Shown: piece after piece, positions 33,472 to 41,693 of the stretch
Position numbering within the stretch: the stretch's first letter is position 1
Layout: each line of letters starts with the position of its first letter
NCBI RefSeq assembly: GCF_000421485.1
Contig: NZ_ATXC01000001.1
Span: 1,047,087-1,111,086, forward strand
Length of the DNA stretch: 64,000 nucleotides
Direction of reading: 5' to 3'
Source: Desulfurobacterium sp. TC5-1
GTDB taxonomy: Bacteria; Aquificota; Aquificia; Desulfurobacteriales; Desulfurobacteriaceae
The notes under the pieces: generated by a model
Databases searched by the model: none
The model's input: only the letters and a program-made list of their open reading frames with translations
Told to the model about the DNA's origin: nothing
Program-made: the position numbers and the translations under genes

Positions 33472-34068
33472 TTACTTGTACCTTTTCGGTGAGTGGCACT
33501 GATAACACAGTGCCGATTCACCGTTCTTTTTCAGCAAGTACTTGTAATCTGTTCCCATTGTGTAATGGCAGGTAATACACGTAATTGGCTGTCCGTTTCT
33601 CGGGTCTAAGTGTTTGTCACCCTGAGGATGGACACAGTACCCTTTACTGTTTTTGGCATGGCACCTTAAACATACTATTATTCCATTACCTCTTAGCATT
33701 GCTATATTATCACTTTGGTGTGGATCGTGACACAGCACGCAGTTATTTACGTTTTTATGGTGATATAGATGAGAAGAGATTCTTTTATATACATCCTGGT
33801 GACATTTGATACAAACGAGCTCACCGTTAATTTTTTCTACATCTTTACGGGAAGGATTTTGGGAAGTGTGACAGTATGAACATGAACCTTTACCATTACC
33901 GAAACTGTGAATATGTATAAACTTAAAGTTAACTTCCTCTGGTTTTTCCTGAAGTGTGAAGGTATCCTTACCGTTTTTGCCTGTCACATGTTTAAAATGC
34001 GCCGGCGCGCCCTGAGCGGTATTCCCATATAAAACTAAAAAAACGAAGAACAACAATGTTTTTTTCAT
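33472..34068 (-). CDS. Small hexaheme c-type cytochrome (doubled CxxCH family)
   Basis: A 198-residue exported protein with a signal peptide (LLFFVFLVLYGNTAQG) and six CxxCH sites: CSYCH, CIKCH, CVLCH, CLRCH, CITCH and CYQCH. Haem density is high (one per about 25 residues after the signal), as in compact periplasmic carriers of the NrfB/DmsE type. It may pass electrons from the inner membrane quinone pool across the periplasm to the outer-surface cytochromes encoded next to it (inference). It overlaps the foldase gene by four bases. Confidence 0.87.
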   Translation of the reverse strand: MKKTLLFFVFLVLYGNTAQGAPAHFKHVTGKNGKDTFTLQEKPEEVNFKFIHIHSFGNGKGSCSYCHTSQNPSRKDVEKINGELVCIKCHQDVYKRISSHLYHHKNVNNCVLCHDPHQSDNIAMLRGNGIIVCLRCHAKNSKGYCVHPQGDKHLDPRNGQPITCITCHYTMGTDYKYLLKKNGESALCYQCHSPKRYK

Positions 34069-35780
34069 CTTATACGCTCCATATTTTTATAATATGCAAT
34101 CCCGCTGATGATGACAAGTGAAAGCAGAAATAGATAGAATGCGTAAATTCCATTGTACTGCTCCTGTTTTTTATGACCGTTCACAATAGAATTCCAGACA
34201 TCCCAGTTCACTTTTACTTCTTTTCCCTTAGATAGTAGATTCATATAAAGTTGTTTTATGTATTCCTGCTTAATTGCTTTAAATTTATCTTCAAATAGTT
34301 TCCTTTTGATTTCTTCTTTTACTTCTGAAATGGGTTTATAACGATTTTTTTGAAGTTTTAATACCTCCACCATGAAATATGTGTTCTTTATTTTAAACGG
34401 TTTTGAAACTTCGCCTATTTTGAGTTTATCTATAACCTCCCTGGACTCCGGAAGGAGGTGTGAATAAGGAATCTCAACTACATTATCGTATCCCATAATT
34501 TCCTTAGTTAAGTCTTTGAAATTTTTTCCAGCTTGCAGTTCTTTGTACAGTTTCCTTGCCAGTCTTCCGTCGCTGGTCTGCAAGAATCTTATTTTAATTT
34601 TGTCAGGGAGACGGTATTCGGACTTATGTCTCATGTAATAATTCCTGATTTCAGAATCTGAAATTTTGACCTTTGGTTTCAGCACACGATTTTCAAGCTC
34701 CTTTATTATTCTGTTTTGACAATAGAATTCAAACATGGATTTTAGAGGTTCTTTCTTCTCATAGTGTCTATTTAAAGCTTCCAACCCCACGAGTGTTTGA
34801 TTAATTATGGAATCAACCACTCTCCTTTTGGCAATTTCTAAATTGACTTTTCCAAATCGAGAATGTTTTTCCCATTCAATTTCCTGCTTGAGAAATTTTA
34901 CAAAGCCGCCCACGGTTAGTGCGTAGTTGCCGACTTTTAAAAGTATTTCTTTTTTCATCTTTTCAGGAACATTTTGAGGGTCTATTTCTCTGAGAAGCTT
35001 TTCGTTTACCCACACAGGATATTTCTTTCTCAACTCTTTTAAAAGTTGTTCCGTCGCTTCTGCTTCCTTTATTTTGATTAATTTATCTTTTGCACTTTTA
35101 AGCACTTCGCTGATGTTATTTTCTTTGTCCGTTTTATCAGAAACCACTATTATCAGCCACACTTTTCCATCATTAACAGGGCCAATAACTTCGCCTTTTC
35201 TTGCTTTTAAAATCAATTCTCTTTGCGCTGTGTTCCTTATCTCAAATGGCCGCATCCAATCGGTTTTCCTTTCAAAGTGCATTTTATTTTTGATTTCAAG
35301 GGCTTTTGCGAGTTTCTCGCCTGTTATTCCCCTTTCTATGAGTTTTTTCGCTTTAGCTGCTTTCCTTTTTGTTTGGAAAAAGTAGATATCAAGCTTAAAC
35401 TTTGGTATGTAGTTTTTTTTGTAATAATTCATCACCTCTTTATCTGATACTTTTTTCGCAGGTGCAAGGGTGTCTCCTTCAAGTAAAAGGAGCGAGCGGA
35501 CTTTGACAAACTGTCTTATCTTTTTTTGATAGCTTGGAAGTTTATACAGCCCAAGTTCCGTTCCGTTTTCAAATAGAAGCATCCAGTCTATAAACGGTGT
35601 GGGATTTTCAGGAAACTTTGAACCGTCAACTTTCCAGTTTTCCCACCAGTTCTGGAAATCTTTAACTGTGTATGTTTTATTACCTATTTTTACCAGCCAT
35701 TCGTTTTGAGGTATTTTAGAAAAGGCTGTGGAGCTGATTGATAGTAACGTGATAACAGCGATTATTACTCTTCTAAACAT
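34065..35780 (-). CDS. SurA/parvulin-like foldase with C-terminal membrane anchor
   Basis: A 571-residue exported protein. After a signal peptide (VIIAVITLLSISSTAFS) it contains two similar halves, each with a helical SurA-N-like part (VGNYALTVGGFVKFL and KIGNKTYTVKDFQNWW) and a parvulin-type part (KIRFLQTSDGRLARKLYKELQAGKNFKDL... KIGEVSKPFKIKNTYFMVEVL). The active-site residues are not clearly conserved, so it may be a chaperone more than an isomerase. A C-terminal hydrophobic segment (IYAFYLFLLSLVIISGIAYY) should hold it in the inner membrane, facing the periplasm. It probably helps fold or export the cytochromes. Confidence 0.75.
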   Translation of the reverse strand: MFRRVIIAVITLLSISSTAFSKIPQNEWLVKIGNKTYTVKDFQNWWENWKVDGSKFPENPTPFIDWMLLFENGTELGLYKLPSYQKKIRQFVKVRSLLLLEGDTLAPAKKVSDKEVMNYYKKNYIPKFKLDIYFFQTKRKAAKAKKLIERGITGEKLAKALEIKNKMHFERKTDWMRPFEIRNTAQRELILKARKGEVIGPVNDGKVWLIIVVSDKTDKENNISEVLKSAKDKLIKIKEAEATEQLLKELRKKYPVWVNEKLLREIDPQNVPEKMKKEILLKVGNYALTVGGFVKFLKQEIEWEKHSRFGKVNLEIAKRRVVDSIINQTLVGLEALNRHYEKKEPLKSMFEFYCQNRIIKELENRVLKPKVKISDSEIRNYYMRHKSEYRLPDKIKIRFLQTSDGRLARKLYKELQAGKNFKDLTKEIMGYDNVVEIPYSHLLPESREVIDKLKIGEVSKPFKIKNTYFMVEVLKLQKNRYKPISEVKEEIKRKLFEDKFKAIKQEYIKQLYMNLLSKGKEVKVNWDVWNSIVNGHKKQEQYNGIYAFYLFLLSLVIISGIAYYKNMERIR

Positions 35781-36367
35781 TTTATGCCGGCCTCCTGAAG
35801 ATTTTTCATCAGTTCATCGGAGCTTACAAATATAAGTTTTGTCATACTTTTCACAACGCCAAACTCTAAAACTTTTCTAAAGTCGTCCCCCCGATGAACG
35901 ACGTAGGCAGAAAATACTCTCCTGCCCGTTCTGGTGCTTATCCCCTCTATCCATATCCTTACCTCAGGATACCGGCTTCCTCCCCCGTAGGGTTTGTATG
36001 TCATTACTTTTCCTGTTATAGCTAATCCAACGCCAAGGTTGTTTCTTAAAAAGTCAAGAAATGCCTGAGGAATGCTCTGATATGGAAAAAAATGCCTCCC
36101 TACCATCAGGTTTTTAACATCCTGAGGGAGAACAACATCTATGCCATTTGAAACAAAGGCTGAATAAAAGATCAATGCAACCTTTTCACCTGCATTTTCA
36201 TCTTTTACTTCGTTCTTAAAGGGCAGTATAGCAACTTTACAGGGACTTATTTTTTCTTTTCTAAAAATTCTGACGTAACCTGAATCGGATTCTTTCACCG
36301 GAACAGTTGAACAGGATGATAGCAACCCTATTATCAATATAAAAACTACTGCCTTAAAATTCCTCAA
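35765..36367 (-). CDS. CsgG/GNA1162-like lipoprotein
   Basis: A 200-residue lipoprotein; the signal ends with the lipobox GLLSSC near residue 19. CKVAILPFKNEVKDENAGEKVALIFYSAFVSNGIDVVLPQDV matches the start of the CsgG/GNA1162/FlgO fold (VAVLPF...). CsgG forms the outer-membrane channel for curli; GNA1162 relatives are outer-membrane lipoproteins of unclear role. The length is shorter than CsgG and no channel strands are evident, so a role in assembling an outer-membrane complex is more cautious. TTG start with AGAGG five bases before; overlaps both neighbours. Confidence 0.68.
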   Translation of the reverse strand: MRNFKAVVFILIIGLLSSCSTVPVKESDSGYVRIFRKEKISPCKVAILPFKNEVKDENAGEKVALIFYSAFVSNGIDVVLPQDVKNLMVGRHFFPYQSIPQAFLDFLRNNLGVGLAITGKVMTYKPYGGGSRYPEVRIWIEGISTRTGRRVFSAYVVHRGDDFRKVLEFGVVKSMTKLIFVSSDELMKNLQEAGIKCLEE

Positions 36368-37772
36368 CCCAGCCTCTCTGCTCTTCCATTTCTCTGTAGG
36401 ATTTTACCTTCAATTCGTAATCCTTTTCAAGTTTGTTTCCGATTTCATCCTGCATAAACAGACGTACCTTAAGCTTATTAAAATCGCTGTCAAATATTAC
36501 TTCTGCTGGAAGTTTTTTGATTTCAGTTTCACCTAAAGGATACCCTTTAGGTGAGAATACAACAATTCTAATTTTCTTAAGTTTATCCGGAATCTTTATC
36601 GATTTAATCATTATGGCAGTTTTGCCTTCCTGTGTCTTGTAGATGGTTATCTCAGGTGCCGGTATGTTGTGGAAATAGTAGAATTTTTTCTCAAGAAAAG
36701 CTGTGTTGCCGGCAACATCTGTAACTTTTAGTGATATTTTATAAATTCCTTCCTGAGTTAGAGCTTTTACCGGATTCCATGTTATTGCAATAACAGGTGC
36801 CCCGTTCCCGAACCTCTTAAATATTTCTTTTCCCTGAAAATCGGAAATAGTTAAATCCCATCTCATTATGCTGTCCGGCTCTTTCAGTCCTGCCGTTAAC
36901 AGAAGTTTATCGTTTGCAAAGTATATCTTGCCGGCTTTCTTTAATCCCTTTATTGTAAGGTAAATCTTTGGAGGTACATTATCCACGGTAAGTTCGTCAA
37001 GCATCAACTTTTTGCCATTTTCGTAAAGAAATACTGGATACTTTCCATCACCGAGGTTGGGGATAAAAATTCCTGTATAAGCACCGTCGTTTCTCCTCAG
37101 AGTGACAGCTTTACCGTCTATATGGATGGTTATGGAATCAGTTTTGGGTTTTCCTACAGGCTTTAAAAGCAAATTCACCTCGTCTCCGTCCTTTACATAC
37201 CTCGGGAACAATGAAAAATGCTCTACCTGAAATCCCGAAGGAAGAATTTCTTTACCTATTTTCTCTCCGGGAAATGACTTTACCACTTCATCCGCTATGC
37301 GGTCTTCCATCTGTTCGATAGAGAGATTGTTCCCTAAATTGAGAAGGTGCTCTTCAGGCTGGTAGTAAAACACTTTACTCCAGTAAGTTTTTCCATCAGG
37401 AACGGATGTGGCAAACAGAACAATTCCGAACAGGTGTTTTTTCCCGTCAGCTTCTATTTTCGCACCCCATAACATTGTGGAGCCCTTTAGCTCATAAGAT
37501 AGAGCAACTTTTGATGCTCCTGGTAGCCCTGTTGCGTATATTCCTTTTGAGGATAGGGCAGAATACAGTTCATCCCCTGATATAACAATGTCACCTCTTC
37601 TTTTCAAAGCCTTAGCTATTTTATCTGTAAGTTTCAAATCTATTCCCGGCGGATCTACTGTAAGATCTCTAATGGGAAAAACCACTATCTGCCCTAAGGA
37701 CCTGTCTATAAACATCCCTAAAATGAATATCAGTGCCCATACAAGGATTTTTATCGCGTTCCTTGAATTCAT
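36354..37772 (-). CDS. CsgG-like N-domain protein with Ig-like repeats
   Basis: A 472-residue protein with an N-terminal hydrophobic segment (IKILVWALIFILGMFI) that could be a signal or anchor. Residues 28-165 (QIVVFPIRDLTVDPPGIDLKLTDKIAKALKRRG...) follow the same alpha/beta pattern as the flanking CsgG-like lipoproteins but without a lipobox. The rest is beta-rich, with about three Ig- or FlgD-like modules (for example KISLKVTDVAGNTAFLEKKF). It shares an ATGA overlap with the upstream gene and 14 bases with the next. Probably a periplasmic or outer-membrane partner of the two lipoproteins. Confidence 0.58.
   Translation of the reverse strand: MNSRNAIKILVWALIFILGMFIDRSLGQIVVFPIRDLTVDPPGIDLKLTDKIAKALKRRGDIVISGDELYSALSSKGIYATGLPGASKVALSYELKGSTMLWGAKIEADGKKHLFGIVLFATSVPDGKTYWSKVFYYQPEEHLLNLGNNLSIEQMEDRIADEVVKSFPGEKIGKEILPSGFQVEHFSLFPRYVKDGDEVNLLLKPVGKPKTDSITIHIDGKAVTLRRNDGAYTGIFIPNLGDGKYPVFLYENGKKLMLDELTVDNVPPKIYLTIKGLKKAGKIYFANDKLLLTAGLKEPDSIMRWDLTISDFQGKEIFKRFGNGAPVIAITWNPVKALTQEGIYKISLKVTDVAGNTAFLEKKFYYFHNIPAPEITIYKTQEGKTAIMIKSIKIPDKLKKIRIVVFSPKGYPLGETEIKKLPAEVIFDSDFNKLKVRLFMQDEIGNKLEKDYELKVKSYREMEEQRGWVEEF
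36529..36554. repeat. Perfect 11-base inverted repeat inside a coding region
   Basis: TCACCTAAAGG and CCTTTAGGTGA flank a four-base loop within the Ig-like part of the preceding entry. It could form a strong RNA hairpin in the operon transcript, perhaps affecting processing, or may be chance from the encoded S-P-K-G-Y-P-L-G-E. Confidence 0.4.
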
Positions 37773-38350
37773 TTTTTGCCCTTAAGTTCCTTAGGGTTAA
37801 AAGTTTCTAAAAGTTCATAGCAAAACTTTTGAAGAGCGATTATAGGATCATCGGTTTTTAGACCTAACAGTCGGCCAAGTGTGCTGTAGTAACTTTTTAC
37901 ACCTGAAGCCTGCCAGATAACGTTTCCGTTCGTGTCGAGGATTTTTATAGTTAAGGCCACTACAGGGTAGCTGTAAGCACCTCTTCTCTCGATTTTATAT
38001 TCATCTACAGAACCCTGAACAAATCCATTAACTTTCAAAACGTCTGCAAGAACTCTAAGATCATTAACATCAAAGTAGAAACCTCCAGGTACACCGAGCC
38101 TTTTTACCTCTCTATCAACTTCTCCTTTTGGAACTACATCAATGCCCTTTTCAAGCAGTGCAGTTATGACAAAATCTCTGGCTCTTCCCCCGGCAAATTT
38201 ATCTGACGAGAAATTCATAAAAGGTAAAACGGCTACTCTCTCTATCCGGCTTATGCTTTCAGGTTTAGAAAAATAGTTTATGTTCCCCTGAGTTGCACAT
38301 CCACATATGAAGAAGATAGGAAAAATAAAAACCATTAACAGCTTCTTCAT
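37769..38350 (-). CDS. CsgG/GNA1162-like lipoprotein, first gene of the cytochrome operon
   Basis: A 193-residue lipoprotein with lipobox FICGC at the end of a short signal. ERVAVLPFMNFSSDKFAGGRARDFVITALLEKGIDVVPKGEVDREV is a clear CsgG-superfamily start, close to the second lipoprotein of this operon. VNGFVQGSVDEYKIERRGAYSYPVVALTIKILDTNGNVIWQAS near residue 110 follows the family pattern of the conserved beta strands. It is preceded by GGGAGGCGG and about 130 bases of A/T-rich sequence that should hold the operon promoter; no convincing -35/-10 pair was found there. Confidence 0.72.
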   Translation of the reverse strand: MKKLLMVFIFPIFFICGCATQGNINYFSKPESISRIERVAVLPFMNFSSDKFAGGRARDFVITALLEKGIDVVPKGEVDREVKRLGVPGGFYFDVNDLRVLADVLKVNGFVQGSVDEYKIERRGAYSYPVVALTIKILDTNGNVIWQASGVKSYYSTLGRLLGLKTDDPIIALQKFCYELLETFNPKELKGKK

Positions 38351-38478
38351 AACCGCCTCCCGGTAGATAACTGTTAAACACTTTTAGTAATTTTACCATT
38401 TAGAAATTAGAAATCAGGACTAAATATACCACAAATTAGTGAAAAGAGGTAATTGAAATATTAATAAATTTAAGATAT

Positions 38479-39834
38479 TTAATTGTTTTCATTCGTCCTC
38501 GATGAGTAACAAATTACCCGATTTTTACCAAGTTTTTTCGCTTTATACAGTGCTTCATCTGCCTTTTCTATGAACTCTTTATACTTGCTTCTCGCATTTT
38601 CTGTAAGTTCTTCTGGAGGAATAGGATAGCATCCTATACTTACAGTTACTTTTATTAATTTTCCTTCAAATTCAAATCTGTGTTTTTCTATACTTTCTCT
38701 AATTCTTTCAAATACTTTTCCGCCGTCATATTTGTCAGTGTTGAACAGCACCATCAAAATTTCTTCACCTCCGTAGCGCAGTACCAAATCTATGTCCCTT
38801 ACATGGTGTTTTACGATTGACGATAATGTTCTAAGTACATAATCTCCGGCAAGATGACCATATGTATCGTTTATTTTTTTAAAATCATCTATATCCATCA
38901 TTCCTACCACCAATGGCTTGTTTTCTCGCCCTGCTAAAGATATTAGCTCTTGAAACCTTTTCATACCGAATCTTCTGTTATAGAGCTTTGTAAGCGGATC
39001 TAAGTATGATTCTTCCTGCAATCTTTTGTAGTTTCTTGCATTTGTAAGCCCAAGAGACATTAAATCTCTTATTCTTCTTAAGAATTTTAGCTCAAATCCC
39101 GAGAATTTTGTGGGTTTGGCAAGTATGAGAATGGCTTTTACATCTATTGAAGTTAAAGGAACTATCAAAAGCTCCCTAACGTCCGTTTTGTCTAAAAGCT
39201 CAATTTTTACATCGGAAACATTTATTAGTTTTAAATCTTTAAAGCTGAAGCATGCTTCTATGAAGTCTGTTGTTTGACACTCTCTAAAGTTGAAACATGC
39301 TATTCTTGTTGTTACTCCTTCAGAGTCTTTCATATAAGCTGCCATAGCAACTATTCCGAATTTTTCCAGTAGAAAGTTATAAAAAGACTTTGCCAGAACT
39401 TCAGGAGTTGCTAAAGTTGCAAACAGCTTTCCGACCTCTCTCTGGTAGTTATCTAAGATTTCACTCATGTAAAGATTTTCTATGAAATGGTTTATTTCTT
39501 TAGATACCTCGTATATGAAATCGTCTTCTTGCGCTTCTATTTTTAGCTGCTTTATTTCCTCAAGGGAATGGGCTTTTGAACCTTCCAGCACTCTTCTTAT
39601 TCTGCGAAAAATGTCCGTTACATTGTCAAAGTACTCTTTTAAATTCCCCCTGACTATTACATAATATATAAACCAGCCTAATATAAAGTTGGATATGAGA
39701 GAGGTGGCAAATTCAAGGGGATCTATAGGATGGCCCTGGAGGAAAAATCGATGTATTACTATTGGAGCAGCAACTCCGGAAATCACGGACATTATTGCTA
39801 TATCTCTTATAAGTTTTTTCTTAATGTTAACCAC
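38479..39834 (-). CDS. Membrane-bound diguanylate cyclase with GAF-like region
   Basis: A protein of about 451 residues. Two N-terminal membrane segments (IAIMSVISGVAAPIVIHRFF and ISNFILGWFIYYVIV) are followed by a helical linker, a GAF-like domain (about residues 140-270) and a C-terminal GGDEF domain with DPLTKLYNRRFGMKRF and the active-site variant RYGGEEI; an RxxD inhibitory site precedes it. It should make c-di-GMP at the membrane in response to an unknown signal. GTG 39834 has a G-run five bases upstream and is preferred to ATG 39855, which lacks a ribosome site and would leave two bases to the divergent gene. Confidence 0.85.
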   Translation of the reverse strand: MVNIKKKLIRDIAIMSVISGVAAPIVIHRFFLQGHPIDPLEFATSLISNFILGWFIYYVIVRGNLKEYFDNVTDIFRRIRRVLEGSKAHSLEEIKQLKIEAQEDDFIYEVSKEINHFIENLYMSEILDNYQREVGKLFATLATPEVLAKSFYNFLLEKFGIVAMAAYMKDSEGVTTRIACFNFRECQTTDFIEACFSFKDLKLINVSDVKIELLDKTDVRELLIVPLTSIDVKAILILAKPTKFSGFELKFLRRIRDLMSLGLTNARNYKRLQEESYLDPLTKLYNRRFGMKRFQELISLAGRENKPLVVGMMDIDDFKKINDTYGHLAGDYVLRTLSSIVKHHVRDIDLVLRYGGEEILMVLFNTDKYDGGKVFERIRESIEKHRFEFEGKLIKVTVSIGCYPIPPEELTENARSKYKEFIEKADEALYKAKKLGKNRVICYSSRTNENN

Positions 39835-39857
39835 ATCAACCCCCGGAGGAACCATAG

Positions 39858-40064
39858 ATGAAAAATACTGAATTCAATTATACACAAAATAGTTTCAGTA
39901 ATGTTGCAAAAGCCGTTGCTGGTGAGATAGGCATTTCGGAAAAGGAAGTATTTGAAGCTATACACAAAGTGAAAAAGCCAATCCCTTCAGAAGTGGAAGG
40001 ATTGGCTTCCATAGTCGTTTTTCATGTTTTAAATGTTATAGACCAAGAAATTCCTTTAAAATAG
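39858..40064 (+). CDS. Small protein opposite the flgM 3' end
   Basis: A 68-codon frame with ATG seven bases after GGAGGA, encoding MKNTEFNYTQNSFSNVAKAV... and a hydrophobic C-terminal stretch (GLASIVVFHVLNVIDQ). The family is not recognised. Its ribosome site overlaps, on the other strand, the ribosome site region of the divergent diguanylate cyclase, and its 3' end overlaps flgM by 29 bases. The good ribosome site argues that it is translated; it could be linked to flagellar or c-di-GMP control (inference). Confidence 0.55.
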   Translation: MKNTEFNYTQNSFSNVAKAVAGEIGISEKEVFEAIHKVKKPIPSEVEGLASIVVFHVLNVIDQEIPLK

Positions 40065-40329
40065 ACTCAGAAATTTTATGTATATCAACTGGATAATTTC
40101 CAGAATTGATAGCTTCTTTTATCTCCTGAACACGAATAGTATCTACACTCTGAAGCTGGACTTGCTCTTTGACTGCTTTTTCAATCTCTGTACTTTCATT
40201 TACAGATACGGCGTTAGGTTCCTGCAATACCGTTTCGTCTGCTTGCCCGTTCCTTGCACGTTTCCTTATCTGCTTCTTGAGGTGCTGTGCCTCAACACCT
40301 GCTATATTCTGAAAACCTTCTATTTTCAT
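40036..40329 (-). CDS. flgM: Anti-sigma-28 factor FlgM
   Basis: FlgM binds FliA (sigma-28) until the hook is complete and is then exported, freeing sigma-28 for late genes. The 97-residue protein has a polar N-terminal half and the family C-terminal motif RVQEIKEAINSGNYPVDIHKISESIL (R..I...i..G.Y.vd...ia). GGGAGAAG precedes the ATG. A sigma-28 promoter lies 48 bases upstream, so FlgM is expressed under the factor that it inhibits, a usual feedback. It is far from other flagellar genes here. Confidence 0.88.
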   Translation of the reverse strand: MKIEGFQNIAGVEAQHLKKQIRKRARNGQADETVLQEPNAVSVNESTEIEKAVKEQVQLQSVDTIRVQEIKEAINSGNYPVDIHKISESILKEFLGL

Positions 40330-40376
40330 GGTACTTCTCCCTACCTTCCGATTACCGCATACACCTTCACCCTACA

Positions 40377-40403
40377 TTATCGGATGAATTCAACCAAATT
40401 TTA
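40377..40403 (-). promoter_or_regulatory. Sigma-28 (FliA) promoter of flgM
   Basis: On the minus strand TAAA (40400-40403) and TCCGATAA (40377-40384) are separated by exactly 15 bases. Both elements and the spacing are identical to the flagellin promoter in this window. Confidence 0.85.
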
Positions 40404-40440
40404 CACCTTCTTTATAACGAATCAAACTTGAGAAATGTTC

Positions 40441-40842
40441 CTATTCAGGTATAACTTTAACAAACACTCTCCTCTGCCTTGGTCCGTCAAATTCACAGAA
40501 GTAGATAGCCTGCCACTGTCCTAAGAGGAGCCTTCCGTTTTTTACAATTACAGTGGTGTTGCAACCCATCAGAGAAGATTTGATGTGGGCGGCAGAGTTA
40601 CCCTCTATGTGTTCAAAGTAGGACTCTTTCCATGGAACATGCTTTTCGAGATATGTAATAATATCTTTTCTAACGGATGGGTCAGCATTTTCATTTATGG
40701 TAACGCCTGCAGTTGTATGAGGTACATAGACTACACATATGCCATTTTCAACACCACTTCTTGACACAATACCCTGAACTTCTCTTGTAATATCAATGAA
40801 TTGAGAACGCCTTGCTGTTTTAAGAGCGATTTCGTAAATCAT
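40441..40842 (-). CDS. yjbQ: YjbQ family protein (UPF0047)
   Basis: A 133-residue protein matching UPF0047/YjbQ, a family with thiamine phosphate synthase-like side activity reported but no settled role. Conserved blocks are [24 protein letters not shown] near residue 40, the [14 protein letters not shown] block near 80 with a candidate metal-binding His, and [22 protein letters not shown] near 105. Its start overlaps the panC stop by four bases, so the two are translationally coupled. Confidence 0.92.
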   Translation of the reverse strand: MIYEIALKTARRSQFIDITREVQGIVSRSGVENGICVVYVPHTTAGVTINENADPSVRKDIITYLEKHVPWKESYFEHIEGNSAAHIKSSLMGCNTTVIVKNGRLLLGQWQAIYFCEFDGPRQRRVFVKVIPE

Positions 40843-41693
40843 ATCTCCTCCCCAACAACCCAGTTGTCTATAAGTCGTGTATCACCAACAAAGACTGCAA
40901 GAGCAATCAGGTTACCCTCTTTTATAAATTCTACATCTTTAAAGTTGTCCTGGTCAACAATTTCAATATAATCTATTTTTTTTACATTAGGATGGGAAAG
41001 AATAAATTTTTCCATCTGTTCCTTTATTCTGGGAGCTCTCCTTTCTCCTTTTTCAATAAGTTCTTTAGCAAGCTTCAAAGCGTTGTAAAGTGAAAGTGCG
41101 GATTCTCTTTCCTCCAGTGATAGATAGATGTTTCTTGAACTCATTGCAAGACCATCGTTTTCTCTGACAATAGGACATCCCACAACTTCAACGTCCATAT
41201 TCAGGTCTTTTACCATCTGTTTTATTACTTTATATTGCTGAAAATCTTTCTTTCCGAAGTAGGCTCTATCGGGTTTTACTATGTTAAAAAGTTTTGTAAC
41301 AATCGTGGTAACTCCCCTAAAGTGTCCTGGTCTCCTGGCACCGCACAGAACCTCTGTTATTTCACTCACCTCAACATACGTCCTATAAGGTTCAGGATAA
41401 AGCTCTTCAACAGCTGGAAGGAAAAGTATATCTACACCTTCCCTTTCAGCCAATTTAGAGTCTCTCTTTTCATCCCTTGGATATTTTTCAAAATCTTCAT
41501 TGGGTCCAAACTGAGTGGGATTAACGAAGATGCTCATTACAACAATATCGTTCTCTTTTCTTGCCCTTCTTACGAGACTTAAATGCCCTTCATGAAGATA
41601 TCCCATCGTTGGAACAAATCCGATACTTTTACCCGCTCTTTTAAAAGCTTCTGCAATACCTTTCATTTCTTTAACAGTTCTTACTTTCTTCAT
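40839..41693 (-). CDS. panC: Pantothenate synthetase
   Basis: PanC condenses pantoate and beta-alanine using ATP. The 284-residue protein has the nucleotidyl-transfer motif [16 protein letters not shown] (HxGH) near residue 25, [13 protein letters not shown] near 55, the [14 protein letters not shown] block near 145, and MSSRNIYLS near 185. ATG 41693 has AGAGG six bases upstream. It overlaps the 3' end of the yihY-like gene by 23 bases. Confidence 0.96.
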   Translation of the reverse strand: MKKVRTVKEMKGIAEAFKRAGKSIGFVPTMGYLHEGHLSLVRRARKENDIVVMSIFVNPTQFGPNEDFEKYPRDEKRDSKLAEREGVDILFLPAVEELYPEPYRTYVEVSEITEVLCGARRPGHFRGVTTIVTKLFNIVKPDRAYFGKKDFQQYKVIKQMVKDLNMDVEVVGCPIVRENDGLAMSSRNIYLSLEERESALSLYNALKLAKELIEKGERRAPRIKEQMEKFILSHPNVKKIDYIEIVDQDNFKDVEFIKEGNLIALAVFVGDTRLIDNWVVGEEI

